A stretch of DNA of 64,000 nucleotides from Affinundibacterium baiyunense. Its GTDB lineage: Bacteria > Pseudomonadota > Gammaproteobacteria > Burkholderiales > Burkholderiaceae_D. Location of the stretch: positions 1 through 64,000 of the forward strand of contig NZ_JAGSPM010000007.1 in NCBI RefSeq assembly GCF_018139645.1, read 5' to 3'. Position numbers and translations under genes: made by a program. Position 1 is the first letter of the stretch. Every line of letters starts with the position of its first letter. The notes below the pieces were generated by a model, which was not told where the DNA came from, did not search any database, and was given only the letters and a program-made list of their open reading frames with translations. Shown piece after piece: positions 38,162-46,667 of the stretch.

Positions 38162-40081
38162 TTAATCTTTTAGCGGAAACAGTCGTCCAACTTCGGGGCC
38201 CGTTGCGCCATCTAGGCCGAGTTGTTGCAGGCTGATAAATTCAGCATTGCTCGTTACGCTTTCTGCAAAACTCAGGAGTGCCAGTCGATGTACGATGGTG
38301 CAAACGCCTTTGATAAATGCCTGATTGCCCTCATTTTCTTCAATATTTCGAATGAAGCCGCCATCAATCTTGACGTAGCTTAGTTTTAGATCGTGCAATA
38401 AATTAATCTTATCGAATTGGCGTCCAAAATGTTCTAAACCAAGTTTGCAACCAGTTGGGGCAATATCGGTATGGAACATGCGGAATGCATCAATATTCGC
38501 AAAGACGCCACTTTCTGGTATCTCCAACCACAGGTGTTTGGCAGCGCCAGGTTTGCTTTGTAAGATGGCTTTGAGTTTGCTTCTAAATTCGCTACCTTGT
38601 ATCGATTGTGCTGAAAGATTGACTGCGATATCGACCGATGAGTTGGTTTTGCTGAGCTCATCTAATGCAAGCTTAATCGCGATTAAATCTAATTTTTCGG
38701 TTAGCCCTAAGCGTTCTGCGATGGGAAGAAAGCGCGCAGCAGGAAACCACTCACCACCAAACATTAAACGTAGGGCTGATTCCTTGTGTACTAATTCGCC
38801 GTCTGATTTGGTGACTGGGAAATAGGCTAACTTTACCCAATTTTGTTCAATCGCACGTAGAATAAGTTTCGACCATTCCTCTGCACTACGCGGAGCATGT
38901 TCGATATTGAGCGGTGCAGATTGATGAATGTCGCTGATTCCGCTTGCTTCTGCAGCGGCTAATGCCGCATCGACTTGCGCCAGCAAACCACTCGAACTAA
39001 TTCCATATTCGTAATCACCAAAGCCTATCGAAACCATAAAATCGTCAGCAACTGCTGCGAAAATTTGACGAATTTCACTCAGTAGATTTTGACTGATAGG
39101 ACGGGCTTCTTTTTGCCTAAATAGCAGCGCAAAATCAGTCCCATTTAGGCGAGCGGCAAAACCGTCAGGTAGTTTAGCTTGGTGTGCTAATAACAGTTGT
39201 CCTATTTGTTTGAGTAGCTCGTCAGTTTTATTGCGACCAAGCGTTTTATTGACTGCGGCAAGGCCGGCTAAACGAATTAAGATTAAGCTTCCAGATGGCG
39301 CATTCTCTTCTTCGACGCTGGCTTGCAATTGGCTAATAAAATGAGCTCGATTGGCCAGGCCAGTAGTCGCATCCGAATTGGCGCGTATTCTCATCGCTTC
39401 TAAACGTTCCGCTTCTTCGGCGAACATCGATTTGAGTAGCGTCACGGTTGAGTTCATTGCGCTGGACAATTGTTTCAGCTCAGGCACGCTCGATTCCGGT
39501 GTAATAATGAAGCGGCGTTCGGTCATGCCTTTAGCTTGATCAATGACTTGCTTTAGTGGTTGCTTGATGCGACGTAATATTAAAGCGCCGAGATAGCAGG
39601 CGATCAAGCCAGAGATTGATAGTGTGACGAACATGTCCTTCACTGAGTTCCACAAAGTCTCGTAAGCACCGCCACTGCGACTAACAAGGTGAATTGACCC
39701 GAGTTGTTTCCAGCCATTTGAAATTTGTGCCTGACCAGGAATTGATTGAATAGGAAACCACTGTTTGAACCACGATGGCACAGTAGACTGTTCATCAGGA
39801 GCAAGACGTTCGACTAAGATTTTGCCATTGGGATCGAACATTCTGATCGAAGCGTAGTGGCCATTATCGAAAAGCGAGGTAATGATCAACTCAAGCTCAA
39901 CTGGATCAATATTTTTTTGACTTAGTGAGAGCGCAAGCACGGTCGCGTTGTCAGAGTTCTTCATTCTTAATTGTTCGTTTAAGTAGGCGCGCGAACTCAT
40001 CGTCGATGCGAATAAACTACCTACTAACGCAATTAAAGTGCTGAGGATGATAGCAAACCAAAGTTGGCGGTACATCGACAT
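38162..40081 (-). CDS. lapD: LapD-like c-di-GMP receptor (degenerate GGDEF-EAL, inner membrane)
   Basis: 639 residues. Membrane helix at about 8-28, a periplasmic LapD/MoxY sensor domain (30-145), a second helix (about 150-172), HAMP (about 172-225), a GGDEF-like domain (235-400) and an EAL-like domain (405-639). The GGDEF signature reads RLNGTDF and the EAL signature KESALRL, so both enzymes are probably dead, as in LapD. The EAL half keeps binding-type motifs (LWLEIPESG, VKIDGGFI). In Pseudomonas, LapD bound to c-di-GMP holds LapG in the periplasm and so keeps the adhesin LapA on the surface. LapG lies directly upstream, which supports this call. AGGAA lies 6 bases before the ATG. Confidence 0.88.
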   Translation of the reverse strand: MSMYRQLWFAIILSTLIALVGSLFASTMSSRAYLNEQLRMKNSDNATVLALSLSQKNIDPVELELIITSLFDNGHYASIRMFDPNGKILVERLAPDEQSTVPSWFKQWFPIQSIPGQAQISNGWKQLGSIHLVSRSGGAYETLWNSVKDMFVTLSISGLIACYLGALILRRIKQPLKQVIDQAKGMTERRFIITPESSVPELKQLSSAMNSTVTLLKSMFAEEAERLEAMRIRANSDATTGLANRAHFISQLQASVEEENAPSGSLILIRLAGLAAVNKTLGRNKTDELLKQIGQLLLAHQAKLPDGFAARLNGTDFALLFRQKEARPISQNLLSEIRQIFAAVADDFMVSIGFGDYEYGISSSGLLAQVDAALAAAEASGISDIHQSAPLNIEHAPRSAEEWSKLILRAIEQNWVKLAYFPVTKSDGELVHKESALRLMFGGEWFPAARFLPIAERLGLTEKLDLIAIKLALDELSKTNSSVDIAVNLSAQSIQGSEFRSKLKAILQSKPGAAKHLWLEIPESGVFANIDAFRMFHTDIAPTGCKLGLEHFGRQFDKINLLHDLKLSYVKIDGGFIRNIEENEGNQAFIKGVCTIVHRLALLSFAESVTSNAEFISLQQLGLDGATGPEVGRLFPLKD

Positions 40082-40178
40082 GGTGATTCCTTTGTTTATT
40101 TGGTGATTTCTAAAAAGTTTTACTCTGACTGATTTTGATATTAATTACTGAGTTAGTTTTATTCTTTGTCTCATTACT

Positions 40179-40214
40179 GGCATCGTTATTTGCATCGTTA
40201 TTTGCATCGTTATT
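40179..40214. repeat. Three 12-bp tandem repeats between lapG and lapD
   Basis: Three copies of (T/G)GCATCGTTATT lie at 40179-40190, 40191-40202 and 40203-40214. They sit in the 150-bp gap between lapG and lapD. A change in copy number could alter spacing of the two genes. A frame reading through them is not a credible gene. Confidence 0.7.
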
Positions 40215-40233
40215 TGTTTGGTGATGGGCTTCA

Positions 40234-40932
40234 TTATTCAAATCCTTCTTTTTTGGCTCGCTCAAGCAATTCTTGCCAGCGTGAGAGTCGACCTGTTCCA
40301 CCTGGGCCCAGTGTCGCGTTGGCAGCGGCTCCTGCAAAAATACCTTGTCCATTAAAACTAAAAATGGGTGATAAGTCGTTGCGTCTTGATGCTGGTCTAA
40401 TTTCTGAAATGAGATTGTCTAGAATTAAAGGATCTGCATCGCTAGAAGGGTAGTAGGCCAGTACCATGTGGGCTTGAGTAACACTGCTGTTGGGGCCACC
40501 AATACGTGCTTTAACATAGACTAAACGCAATTGTGCGTCGGGGATATTTAAGTTTCGCAAGCTAAAATATTTTGCGATCACATAATCTTCACAATCAGCT
40601 TTTTTCTTGCTGAGACTCTCAAGTGGCGTCGCCCAATAGTCTGATTGCCCCCATAGCTCAATATCTTCGGTATAAATTAATCGTCGATTAAAGAAATTAT
40701 TTACTTTTTGTAGTTTTAGTTCGGTCGTGTTTTCTGTGCTGCTTAAAATAAGATTCGACCAGTCGTTGAAGATTTGTTCTTCACCGCTCAATGCGCGAAT
40801 ATTCGTGCGTAAGCGATCCCAGTTGATGCCGTGAGATGTCAACGACAACATGCTCGCAGCGATCACAAAACTAATCGTGATTAGCTTAGAGCGAATAGGA
40901 AACGCACGAAGTGTACGAAACGCAGGGGCCAA
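40234..40932 (-). CDS. lapG: LapG-like periplasmic transglutaminase-type cysteine protease
   Basis: 232 residues from a TTG start at 40932; AGGTGA lies about 7 bases upstream and no suitable ATG exists before the mature domain. An N-terminal signal segment (SKLITISFVIAASML) sends it to the periplasm. The catalytic triad of the DUF920/BTLCP family is visible: Cys114 in KADCEDYV, His155 in QAHMVLAY, and Asp172 in LILDNL. In Pseudomonas, LapG cuts the N-terminus of the giant adhesin LapA when c-di-GMP is low, releasing cells from a biofilm; calcium is required. The adhesin must lie elsewhere in this genome. Between lapE (337 bp upstream) and lapD on the same strand. Confidence 0.9.
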   Translation of the reverse strand: MAPAFRTLRAFPIRSKLITISFVIAASMLSLTSHGINWDRLRTNIRALSGEEQIFNDWSNLILSSTENTTELKLQKVNNFFNRRLIYTEDIELWGQSDYWATPLESLSKKKADCEDYVIAKYFSLRNLNIPDAQLRLVYVKARIGGPNSSVTQAHMVLAYYPSSDADPLILDNLISEIRPASRRNDLSPIFSFNGQGIFAGAAANATLGPGGTGRLSRWQELLERAKKEGFE

Positions 40933-41211
40933 TTTACTTTCACCTAGAAGTATGAATGAACGATAATCCGACGGACCGCGCTTACTTCCAATGGGATATT
41001 CGAGTTTTTACTTGCTTACTGCCATGCACATATCGTCCATCTCGATTGCAAAGATACTGACATGAGTCATAGTGTAACTTTGATTTTACAAGAAAAAATA
41101 CTTCTCTTAGGAAACATTTGTGCTTATTACTTAGTCCTGCTAAATATGTTGAGCATTTTCTTGACGTGCTGTTAGCAAACGCATTTTTGCTTTTTAAAAG
41201 CAAGCGTTCAG
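40933..41211. other. Spacer between lapE and lapG, no gene seen
   Basis: About 280 bp, part of a 337-bp gap that also contains the lapE terminator. It probably holds the promoter of lapG-lapD. An imperfect hairpin around GCTTTT-AAAAGC (41178-41209) lies next to the terminator. Confidence 0.4.
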
Positions 41212-41247
41212 AAAAAAGCCCGCACAAAAAAATTATGCGGGCTTTTT
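41212..41247. terminator. Terminator after lapE
   Basis: A 13-bp stem AAAAAAGCCCGCA/TGCGGGCTTTTTT with a 10-base loop. It lies just past the minus-strand lapE stop, so lapG-lapD need their own promoter or read-through. Confidence 0.85.
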
Positions 41248-41269
41248 TTCTATCAAAATTTCACTTCGC

Positions 41270-43135
41270 TTACCATTGTTTTGCCTGAGGGCCAGACACT
41301 ACTTCGTTCACGATTTGCCATTTTCCATTAACTTCTTCCCAGTACAGTGTTTTCTGTAAAGTATCTTGATAATTGCTCGAACGGTAATCCTGTTGGAAAA
41401 TTGTTGTCGCATGCTTGTTATCTTGCATCGTAAATTTGATGTCAGACAAATCCAAACTGATTTTTTGCGCATTCAATAAACGAGCGCGACGAGCTGCTTT
41501 CCAAGATTCTCTGGATGTGTATTTGGTCGAGTAGAAGCTGAAGTAAGCATCTGGATTCATATTAACCCAAGCTTCGCGCCATCCTTTCAATGCGTTTAAT
41601 ACACTGCTTCTCGCTGCAGCGACTGTATCTTGAGGTACTTCCATTTTTGCTGCTGGAACAGCAGCTTCTGCTACGGTATTTACTGGTGCTTTGATAGGTT
41701 CTAAGCTTCCTAAACTTTCCAAAGCGCGTTTGTCCAATTGTGCTTTGTTCGCAACGTAGACTTCAGGGGCCTCAATCGGGCAATTGGCTGCACCGACATT
41801 CGTATTGGTATCGAGATTTTTCAAGGTATCGCTGCCATCGTCTCGGCGGGTGAGACCTAAAGCAGAATGGAGCTTACCCATGCCAGCATGTGTTCGTGCG
41901 TAGGCGAGGAATAAATCGACCTCGGCATTAGAGAAAGTACGCTTTGCTTGAAACAGTTCGTTTTCAGTATCTAATAAATCTAGTAGCGAGCGCTGTCCAA
42001 TATCAAATTGTTGACGGTAGGCGTCACGCGCTTTTTCTATCGATAATTGGTGCTGATCTAGATAATTTAACTGGTCGGTTAATTTTCGTGTGTCGTTGTA
42101 AGCGATCGCCAAAGTTTGACGAATATCGCGGCAAGTTTTATCACGGAGATCTTTGGCTAGATTTAATTGATCCGCTGCTTCTTGAATTCTTGCCTTATCA
42201 CTGCCGCCATTGAATAAATTCCATGACATGACAAATTCGGCAGAATTATTGTTGGTACGTCCAGAAACGAAATCAATATTGTTGCCACGCTCGGCACGTG
42301 CTTTGAAATCTAGGCGAGGTTGATAAGCCGAACGTCTAGATTGTAGGCTGCTATTTACAGACGCGATGTTTTCTATGCTCGCCATCAAGCCAGGGTGGCT
42401 AGTAAATGCCGTATTTAGCGCACCGACAATAGTTGTGGGAACACCAGTCGTAAGGCTGTTTAGATTTTCTAAGTCTGCAGCAGGCATCGTCCCGACTAAG
42501 CGTTGGAAACGCGCACTAACATCATGTAGATTCGAAGTCTCTGTGACTAAATTGGCTTCAGCTAACGCTAAACGCCCAGAGATTTGTTCAAGATCCACTC
42601 TGCGGCTAACACCTGCCTTGGATTTTGCTTGAATTTGCTCGAATACAGCTTTATGTCTTACATAGTTGTCTTCAGATAGACGAACCAGTTTTCGAAAGCG
42701 GATAACGTCGGCGTAGGCTCTGACTACTTCTAAGGTGATATTCTCGGAAGCATCTTGCAGTTCAAAGAAACGAACTCTCTTCAAGTAATCAAGTTGTTTT
42801 ACTTGATTACTTGTGAGAAAGCCATCATAAATCATTTGATTTAGACTTAGCGCTGTTGAGGTACGATTTAACTCTGATTTTCCTATACGGTTATCTCTGC
42901 TATCTCTACCTGCATCCGCGCTCAATGTCAGATTAGGAAGATAAGCACCAAATGCGGCGTCTTTTCCCGATTTTGTTGCTTGAAAGCTGTGCCACTTTGC
43001 CTGAATTTCAGGATTGGTCATCAAGGCTTTTTGCGCCGAATCTTTCAATGTTTGTGTTTGTGCTTGGACGGGTGCCCAAACTGTTAAAGAGAGTAAGCTG
43101 ATCGCAAGGCTAATTGTTTTTAGATTTAATGACAT
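41270..43135 (-). CDS. lapE: TolC-family outer membrane channel (LapE type) with C-terminal NTF2-like domain
   Basis: 621 residues with a signal peptide (SLLSLTVWAPVQA). Residues about 30-425 form a TolC-type outer membrane efflux protein: two repeats of long coiled coils, with TNPEIQAKWHSF, GPYLPNLTLSADAG-like AYLPNLTLSADAG, and the second repeat start NTAFTSHPGLMASIENI. Such proteins export the LapA-type adhesin with an ABC transporter and a fusion protein. Residues about 505-621 add an NTF2/SnoaL-like fold of the type seen in Cds6 (WREAWVNMNPDAYFSFYS ... LYWEEVNGKWQIVNE), joined by a Pro/Ala/Glu-rich linker with two cysteines nearby. This tail is absent from E. coli TolC (493 residues). 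It lies upstream of lapG and lapD. Confidence 0.87.
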   Translation of the reverse strand: MSLNLKTISLAISLLSLTVWAPVQAQTQTLKDSAQKALMTNPEIQAKWHSFQATKSGKDAAFGAYLPNLTLSADAGRDSRDNRIGKSELNRTSTALSLNQMIYDGFLTSNQVKQLDYLKRVRFFELQDASENITLEVVRAYADVIRFRKLVRLSEDNYVRHKAVFEQIQAKSKAGVSRRVDLEQISGRLALAEANLVTETSNLHDVSARFQRLVGTMPAADLENLNSLTTGVPTTIVGALNTAFTSHPGLMASIENIASVNSSLQSRRSAYQPRLDFKARAERGNNIDFVSGRTNNNSAEFVMSWNLFNGGSDKARIQEAADQLNLAKDLRDKTCRDIRQTLAIAYNDTRKLTDQLNYLDQHQLSIEKARDAYRQQFDIGQRSLLDLLDTENELFQAKRTFSNAEVDLFLAYARTHAGMGKLHSALGLTRRDDGSDTLKNLDTNTNVGAANCPIEAPEVYVANKAQLDKRALESLGSLEPIKAPVNTVAEAAVPAAKMEVPQDTVAAARSSVLNALKGWREAWVNMNPDAYFSFYSTKYTSRESWKAARRARLLNAQKISLDLSDIKFTMQDNKHATTIFQQDYRSSNYQDTLQKTLYWEEVNGKWQIVNEVVSGPQAKQW

Positions 43136-43278
43136 GTTTTTCTCGGAAAAAGGTCAAACTTATGTTGGGGCGAAAGATAGCAGAAAATTATCGTCAAACA
43201 TAGAAAGATCTATAGGGTATTATCTGAATTTTTCAAAAATTAACACATCTAATAACGTAGAGAAACTTTCCACAAAAT

Positions 43279-44565
43279 CTATTTACATGTCAATTTTTGC
43301 AAAGCGATACGCGCAGCGCTTATTGTCGTTTCAATCACGCTATTTGTGTGTTGCGCAGACACGAATCCTGCTTCAAACGCGGATGGAGCAAGATATATGC
43401 CAAGTTCGAGCATTTCATGAAAGAATTGTTTGAATTTATTTGCATCCGCTTGCATCACTTGCTTGAAGCTGTTTGGTACGTCTTTGCAAAAGTAGATGCC
43501 GAACATGCCACCAATCGCATCTGCACAGAAATCTATATTGAGTTCCTTTGCAACCGCATTGAGTCCACCAACTAACTTTTGTGTTTGGTTCGTTAAGTTC
43601 GTGTAAAAGTCAGGGGCTTGTATGAGCTTCAATGTGGTTAAGCCGGCGGCGACCGCGACAGGGTTGCCGGATAAGGTACCTGCCTGATAGACGCCACCTA
43701 AAGGTGCTAAATGCGCCATAATTTCAGCTTTACCGCCAAAAGCAGCGACTGGCAGTCCACCACCAATTACTTTTCCTAAGGCAGTCAAATCGGGTGTGAT
43801 GTTATAAATTGATTGTGCTCCGCCAAGTGCCACACGGAAGCCACACATGACTTCATCAAAGATCAGGATGCTGCCATATTCGGTGCAAAGGCGGCGCATT
43901 GTTTGCAGGAATGCATCACTTGCTTTAATTAAATTCATATTGCCTGCAACAGGCTCGACGATCACACACGCAATTTGATCGCCCAATTCTTTAAACGCGT
44001 TCTCTAACTGTGTGCAGTCGTTATAGTCGAGTACCAAGGTGTGTTTAGTGAAGTCGTTTGGTACGCCTGAGGAAGTTGGATTGCCAAAAGTAAGCAAGCC
44101 GCTACCTGCTTTCACTAAAAGCGAGTCAGCGTGGCCATGGTAGCAACCTTCAAACTTAATAATCTTATCGCGCTTGGTGGCGCCGCGTGCCAAACGCAGA
44201 GCGCTCATTGTTGCTTCAGTGCCACTTGAAACTAGGCGAACTTGCTCAATAGACGGCACCAGTTTGCAAATTTCCTCCGCCATCAAAATTTCTGCTTCCG
44301 TTGGTGCACCGAAGCTAAGTCCTAGGCTCGCAGCTTGTTGCACCGCTGAAATCACTTCTGGATGCGCATGTCCTAAAATCGCAGGTCCCCATGAGCCGAT
44401 GTAGTCAATATATCGTTTGTCATCTGCATCCCAAAAGTACGCACCTTGCGCTTTTTTAATAAATCTTGGTGTGCCCCCAACCGAGCGAAATGCACGTACT
44501 GGCGAATTGACACCGCCTGGAGTTGTGATTTGAGCACGTTGGAATAGTGTTTCATTGTTTGACAT
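43279..44565 (-). CDS. hemL: Glutamate-1-semialdehyde 2,1-aminomutase
   Basis: 428 residues, full length. A PLP enzyme that moves the amino group of glutamate 1-semialdehyde to give 5-aminolevulinate, the tetrapyrrole precursor in the C5 pathway. The PLP lysine is Lys265 in [11 protein letters not shown]; the N-terminal [23 protein letters not shown] and FDEVMCGFR are family motifs. It lies divergent from rubredoxin and the pil-chp genes, an order common in related genera with no known functional link. hemH for the last heme step is 18 kb away in this window. Confidence 0.96.
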   Translation of the reverse strand: MSNNETLFQRAQITTPGGVNSPVRAFRSVGGTPRFIKKAQGAYFWDADDKRYIDYIGSWGPAILGHAHPEVISAVQQAASLGLSFGAPTEAEILMAEEICKLVPSIEQVRLVSSGTEATMSALRLARGATKRDKIIKFEGCYHGHADSLLVKAGSGLLTFGNPTSSGVPNDFTKHTLVLDYNDCTQLENAFKELGDQIACVIVEPVAGNMNLIKASDAFLQTMRRLCTEYGSILIFDEVMCGFRVALGGAQSIYNITPDLTALGKVIGGGLPVAAFGGKAEIMAHLAPLGGVYQAGTLSGNPVAVAAGLTTLKLIQAPDFYTNLTNQTQKLVGGLNAVAKELNIDFCADAIGGMFGIYFCKDVPNSFKQVMQADANKFKQFFHEMLELGIYLAPSAFEAGFVSAQHTNSVIETTISAARIALQKLTCK

Positions 44566-44837
44566 AGGTATTTGCTCGTAGCTTGAATTGTAAAAAAGAG
44601 GGGCTGCGTACTTGTTGGTATATAAACTAGTTCATGTGCATTGTTGTGATAGTGTCAGTGTTTATATTTCAAGTTTGTTGCTAATTCTATTTGTTGAAGT
44701 AACTCTGATTTGTTGTTGTTTTTATTCTCAGCATGTTTTTTTCAATGCGATTACTTTCAAATATATCTCGAAAAAACTAGAATGATGATGTTACTCCAAC
44801 ACCAACTGAAAGTCGTTATTAAAAAGGAATTTGTCTC

Positions 44838-45008
44838 GTGGAATATAAAACAATGATGTGCCTTATCTGTGGCTGGATTTATGATGAGGCAGCGGGTATG
44901 CCTGAGGATGGAATAGCGCCAGGGACAAAGTGGGAAGATGTGCCATTGAACTGGACTTGTCCTGAATGTGGCGCAAGAAAAGATGACTTTGATATGGTTC
45001 CGGTATAA
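44838..45008 (+). CDS. Rubredoxin
   Basis: 56 residues, a small iron-sulfur electron carrier with one Fe bound by four cysteines. Two CxxCG-type knuckles are present, [14 protein letters not shown] and [11 protein letters not shown], with the expected [15 protein letters not shown] between them. The start is GTG at 44838, with AAAGGA upstream; an ATG at 44853 would remove residues before the first knuckle but still leave the fold. The gene is too short for simple ORF filters. It stands between hemL (divergent) and pilG. Rubredoxins feed electrons to alkane hydroxylases or to oxygen/peroxide detoxifying enzymes; the partner here is unknown. Confidence 0.95.
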   Translation: MEYKTMMCLICGWIYDEAAGMPEDGIAPGTKWEDVPLNWTCPECGARKDDFDMVPV

Positions 45009-45186
45009 AAAAGAGCTAAAGTTTGCATTTAATTGCTAGGGAAAACCCTCTATTTACTTACCTTTCATTCTCTCGCTGGCTTTCTTTGTTGTTTCATCGT
45101 GAAGAATCGCGCAAAAATTGGTGCAAGCTTGATAAACTTTGATAAAGTGCTGAATAGTAAAATTTTTTCCACTTTGAGATTGTCGC

Positions 45187-45588
45187 ATGTCAACATCCAT
45201 TAGCAATGAAAATTTAAGAATTATGGTGATTGATGATAGTAGTACTATCCGTCGATCTGCTGAGATCTTTTTGGGTCAGGTTGGTTATAAAGTGGTTTTA
45301 GCGGAAGATGGCTTTGATGCCCTTGCTAAGATAAATGATACCCATCCACATCTTATTTTTTGCGACATTTTGATGCCACGTTTGGATGGATATCAAACTT
45401 GTGCTTTGATTAAGAAAAGCGCCAAGTTTCGAGACACGCCGGTCATCATGCTGTCGTCAAAAGATGGCCTGTTTGATCGTGCTCGCGGTGCGATGGTTGG
45501 TTCTGAGGAATATCTCACAAAACCCTTTACAAAAGATAGTCTATTGAAGACAGTGCGAAAGTACACCACTGAGACTATTTCAGGTTAA
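45187..45588 (+). CDS. pilG: PilG, response regulator of the type IV pilus Pil-Chp system
   Basis: 133 residues, one receiver domain. The acidic pocket is VIDDSSTIRR, the phospho-acceptor is Asp60 in IFCDILMPRLDGY, and the conserved Lys is in YLTKPF. PilG is one of two CheY-like proteins phosphorylated by ChpA (PilL); in Pseudomonas it promotes pilus extension and cAMP production. The order pilG-pilH-pilI-pilJ-chpA identifies it and separates it from PilH. The ribosome site is weak. First gene of the chemosensory operon. Confidence 0.93.
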   Translation: MSTSISNENLRIMVIDDSSTIRRSAEIFLGQVGYKVVLAEDGFDALAKINDTHPHLIFCDILMPRLDGYQTCALIKKSAKFRDTPVIMLSSKDGLFDRARGAMVGSEEYLTKPFTKDSLLKTVRKYTTETISG

Positions 45589-45614
45589 ATTCAAAAAACT
45601 TTTTGAGGTTGAAT

Positions 45615-45980
45615 ATGGCAATACAGAAAATTCTGATCGTTGATGACTCTCCAACTGAGCGTTATTTTTTGACTGATATCTTGGTGAAAAATGGCTTCTC
45701 AGTCTCCACCGCTGAAAATGGCGAAGATGCGCTCGCGAAAATAAAAGCAGACAAGCCGCAATTAATCCTGATGGACGTCGTAATGCCTGGTCAGAATGGT
45801 TTCCAAATTACACGTGCGATTTCTCGCGATCCAGACACGCAAGATGTTCCTGTGATTATCTGTACTAGCAAAAATCAGGAAACTGATCGGATTTGGGGTT
45901 TGCGTCAAGGTGCCAGAGATTACCTGGTGAAACCAATTGATCCTCAAGAATTACTTGCAAAAATTGCTGCGCTTGGTTAA
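45615..45980 (+). CDS. pilH: PilH, second CheY-like regulator of the Pil-Chp system
   Basis: 121 residues from ATG 45615, which has TGAGGT 6 bases upstream; the frame extends to a TTG at 45603 that would put the ribosome site inside the gene. One receiver domain: VDDSPTERYFL, Asp54 in LILMDVVMPGQNGF, CTSKNQETD and YLVKPI. In Pseudomonas PilH acts as phosphate sink or retraction regulator, opposing PilG. It lies 26 bp after pilG and its stop is 12 bp before the pilI start, so all are surely cotranscribed. Confidence 0.93.
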   Translation: MAIQKILIVDDSPTERYFLTDILVKNGFSVSTAENGEDALAKIKADKPQLILMDVVMPGQNGFQITRAISRDPDTQDVPVIICTSKNQETDRIWGLRQGARDYLVKPIDPQELLAKIAALG

Positions 45981-45992
45981 GTGAGTCATTTT

Positions 45993-46586
45993 ATGACAGA
46001 GAACATAAGCGAAAAATCGATAACGAGTACAGAGACTGCGGTGTCGCCGTCAGTAACTCGACGCGCTCGATTGCGAGATTTCCAATCGCAGTTGATGGAG
46101 CGAATGCAGGCTGCAAAATCAGGCGCTCACATACGTGCAAATCAACTAGGTGTACAAATTGGTAAGAACAAGTATTTGATTGACTTACGCGAGGCAGGTG
46201 AAATTGTTTCTGCTGGTAATTTGACAAAAGTTCCGCTCACCAAGTCTTGGTATCTAGGTCTCTCGAATGTGCGAGGCAGTTTGACGAGTGTGATCGATTA
46301 TTCGCTTTTTGAGGGAAGTGAGCCTACATCAGTGGATTCATCCTGTCGTATCTTGGCTTTTTCCAATTCTTTGTCCTTCAATAGTGGGCTGTTGGTTTCT
46401 AAAGTTTTGGGTCTGCGTAACGCGGATGAGATGGATCTGATTGATGAGCAAGCGATGAATATGCCAGATCAGCAGAAAAAAAATTGGATTATCAATCGTT
46501 TTTTAGATTCAGATGGACAGATTTGGTCGCAATTAAGCCTCTCGTCGTTAGTGCAAGATCAAGAGTTTTTGCAAATCGGATTATAA
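45993..46586 (+). CDS. pilI: PilI, CheW-like adaptor of the Pil-Chp system
   Basis: 197 residues from ATG 45993 (GTGAG lies about 8 bases upstream; a GTG at 45981 is an alternative start directly after pilH). One CheW domain fills residues about 45-190 (IGKNKYLIDLREAGEIV, LGLSNVRGSLTSVIDYSLF, SLVQDQEFLQIGL). It links the receptor PilJ to the kinase ChpA. The N-terminal 30 residues are polar and probably flexible. Sits between pilH and pilJ; the 81-bp gap to pilJ holds a good ribosome site for pilJ. Confidence 0.9.
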   Translation: MTENISEKSITSTETAVSPSVTRRARLRDFQSQLMERMQAAKSGAHIRANQLGVQIGKNKYLIDLREAGEIVSAGNLTKVPLTKSWYLGLSNVRGSLTSVIDYSLFEGSEPTSVDSSCRILAFSNSLSFNSGLLVSKVLGLRNADEMDLIDEQAMNMPDQQKKNWIINRFLDSDGQIWSQLSLSSLVQDQEFLQIGL

Positions 46587-46667
46587 GTATTTAAGTATCA
46601 AATACGCATTTGACGGAATAGTAATTTAGAAAAAGCCTAGCTTTTCAATCGTTTAGGAGATTTTGTA

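Noticed and set aside
40110-40352. 80-residue minus-strand frame overlapping the end of lapG
   Set aside because: Its Asn-Asp-Ala repeats come from the 12-bp tandem repeat and it overlaps lapG in another frame.
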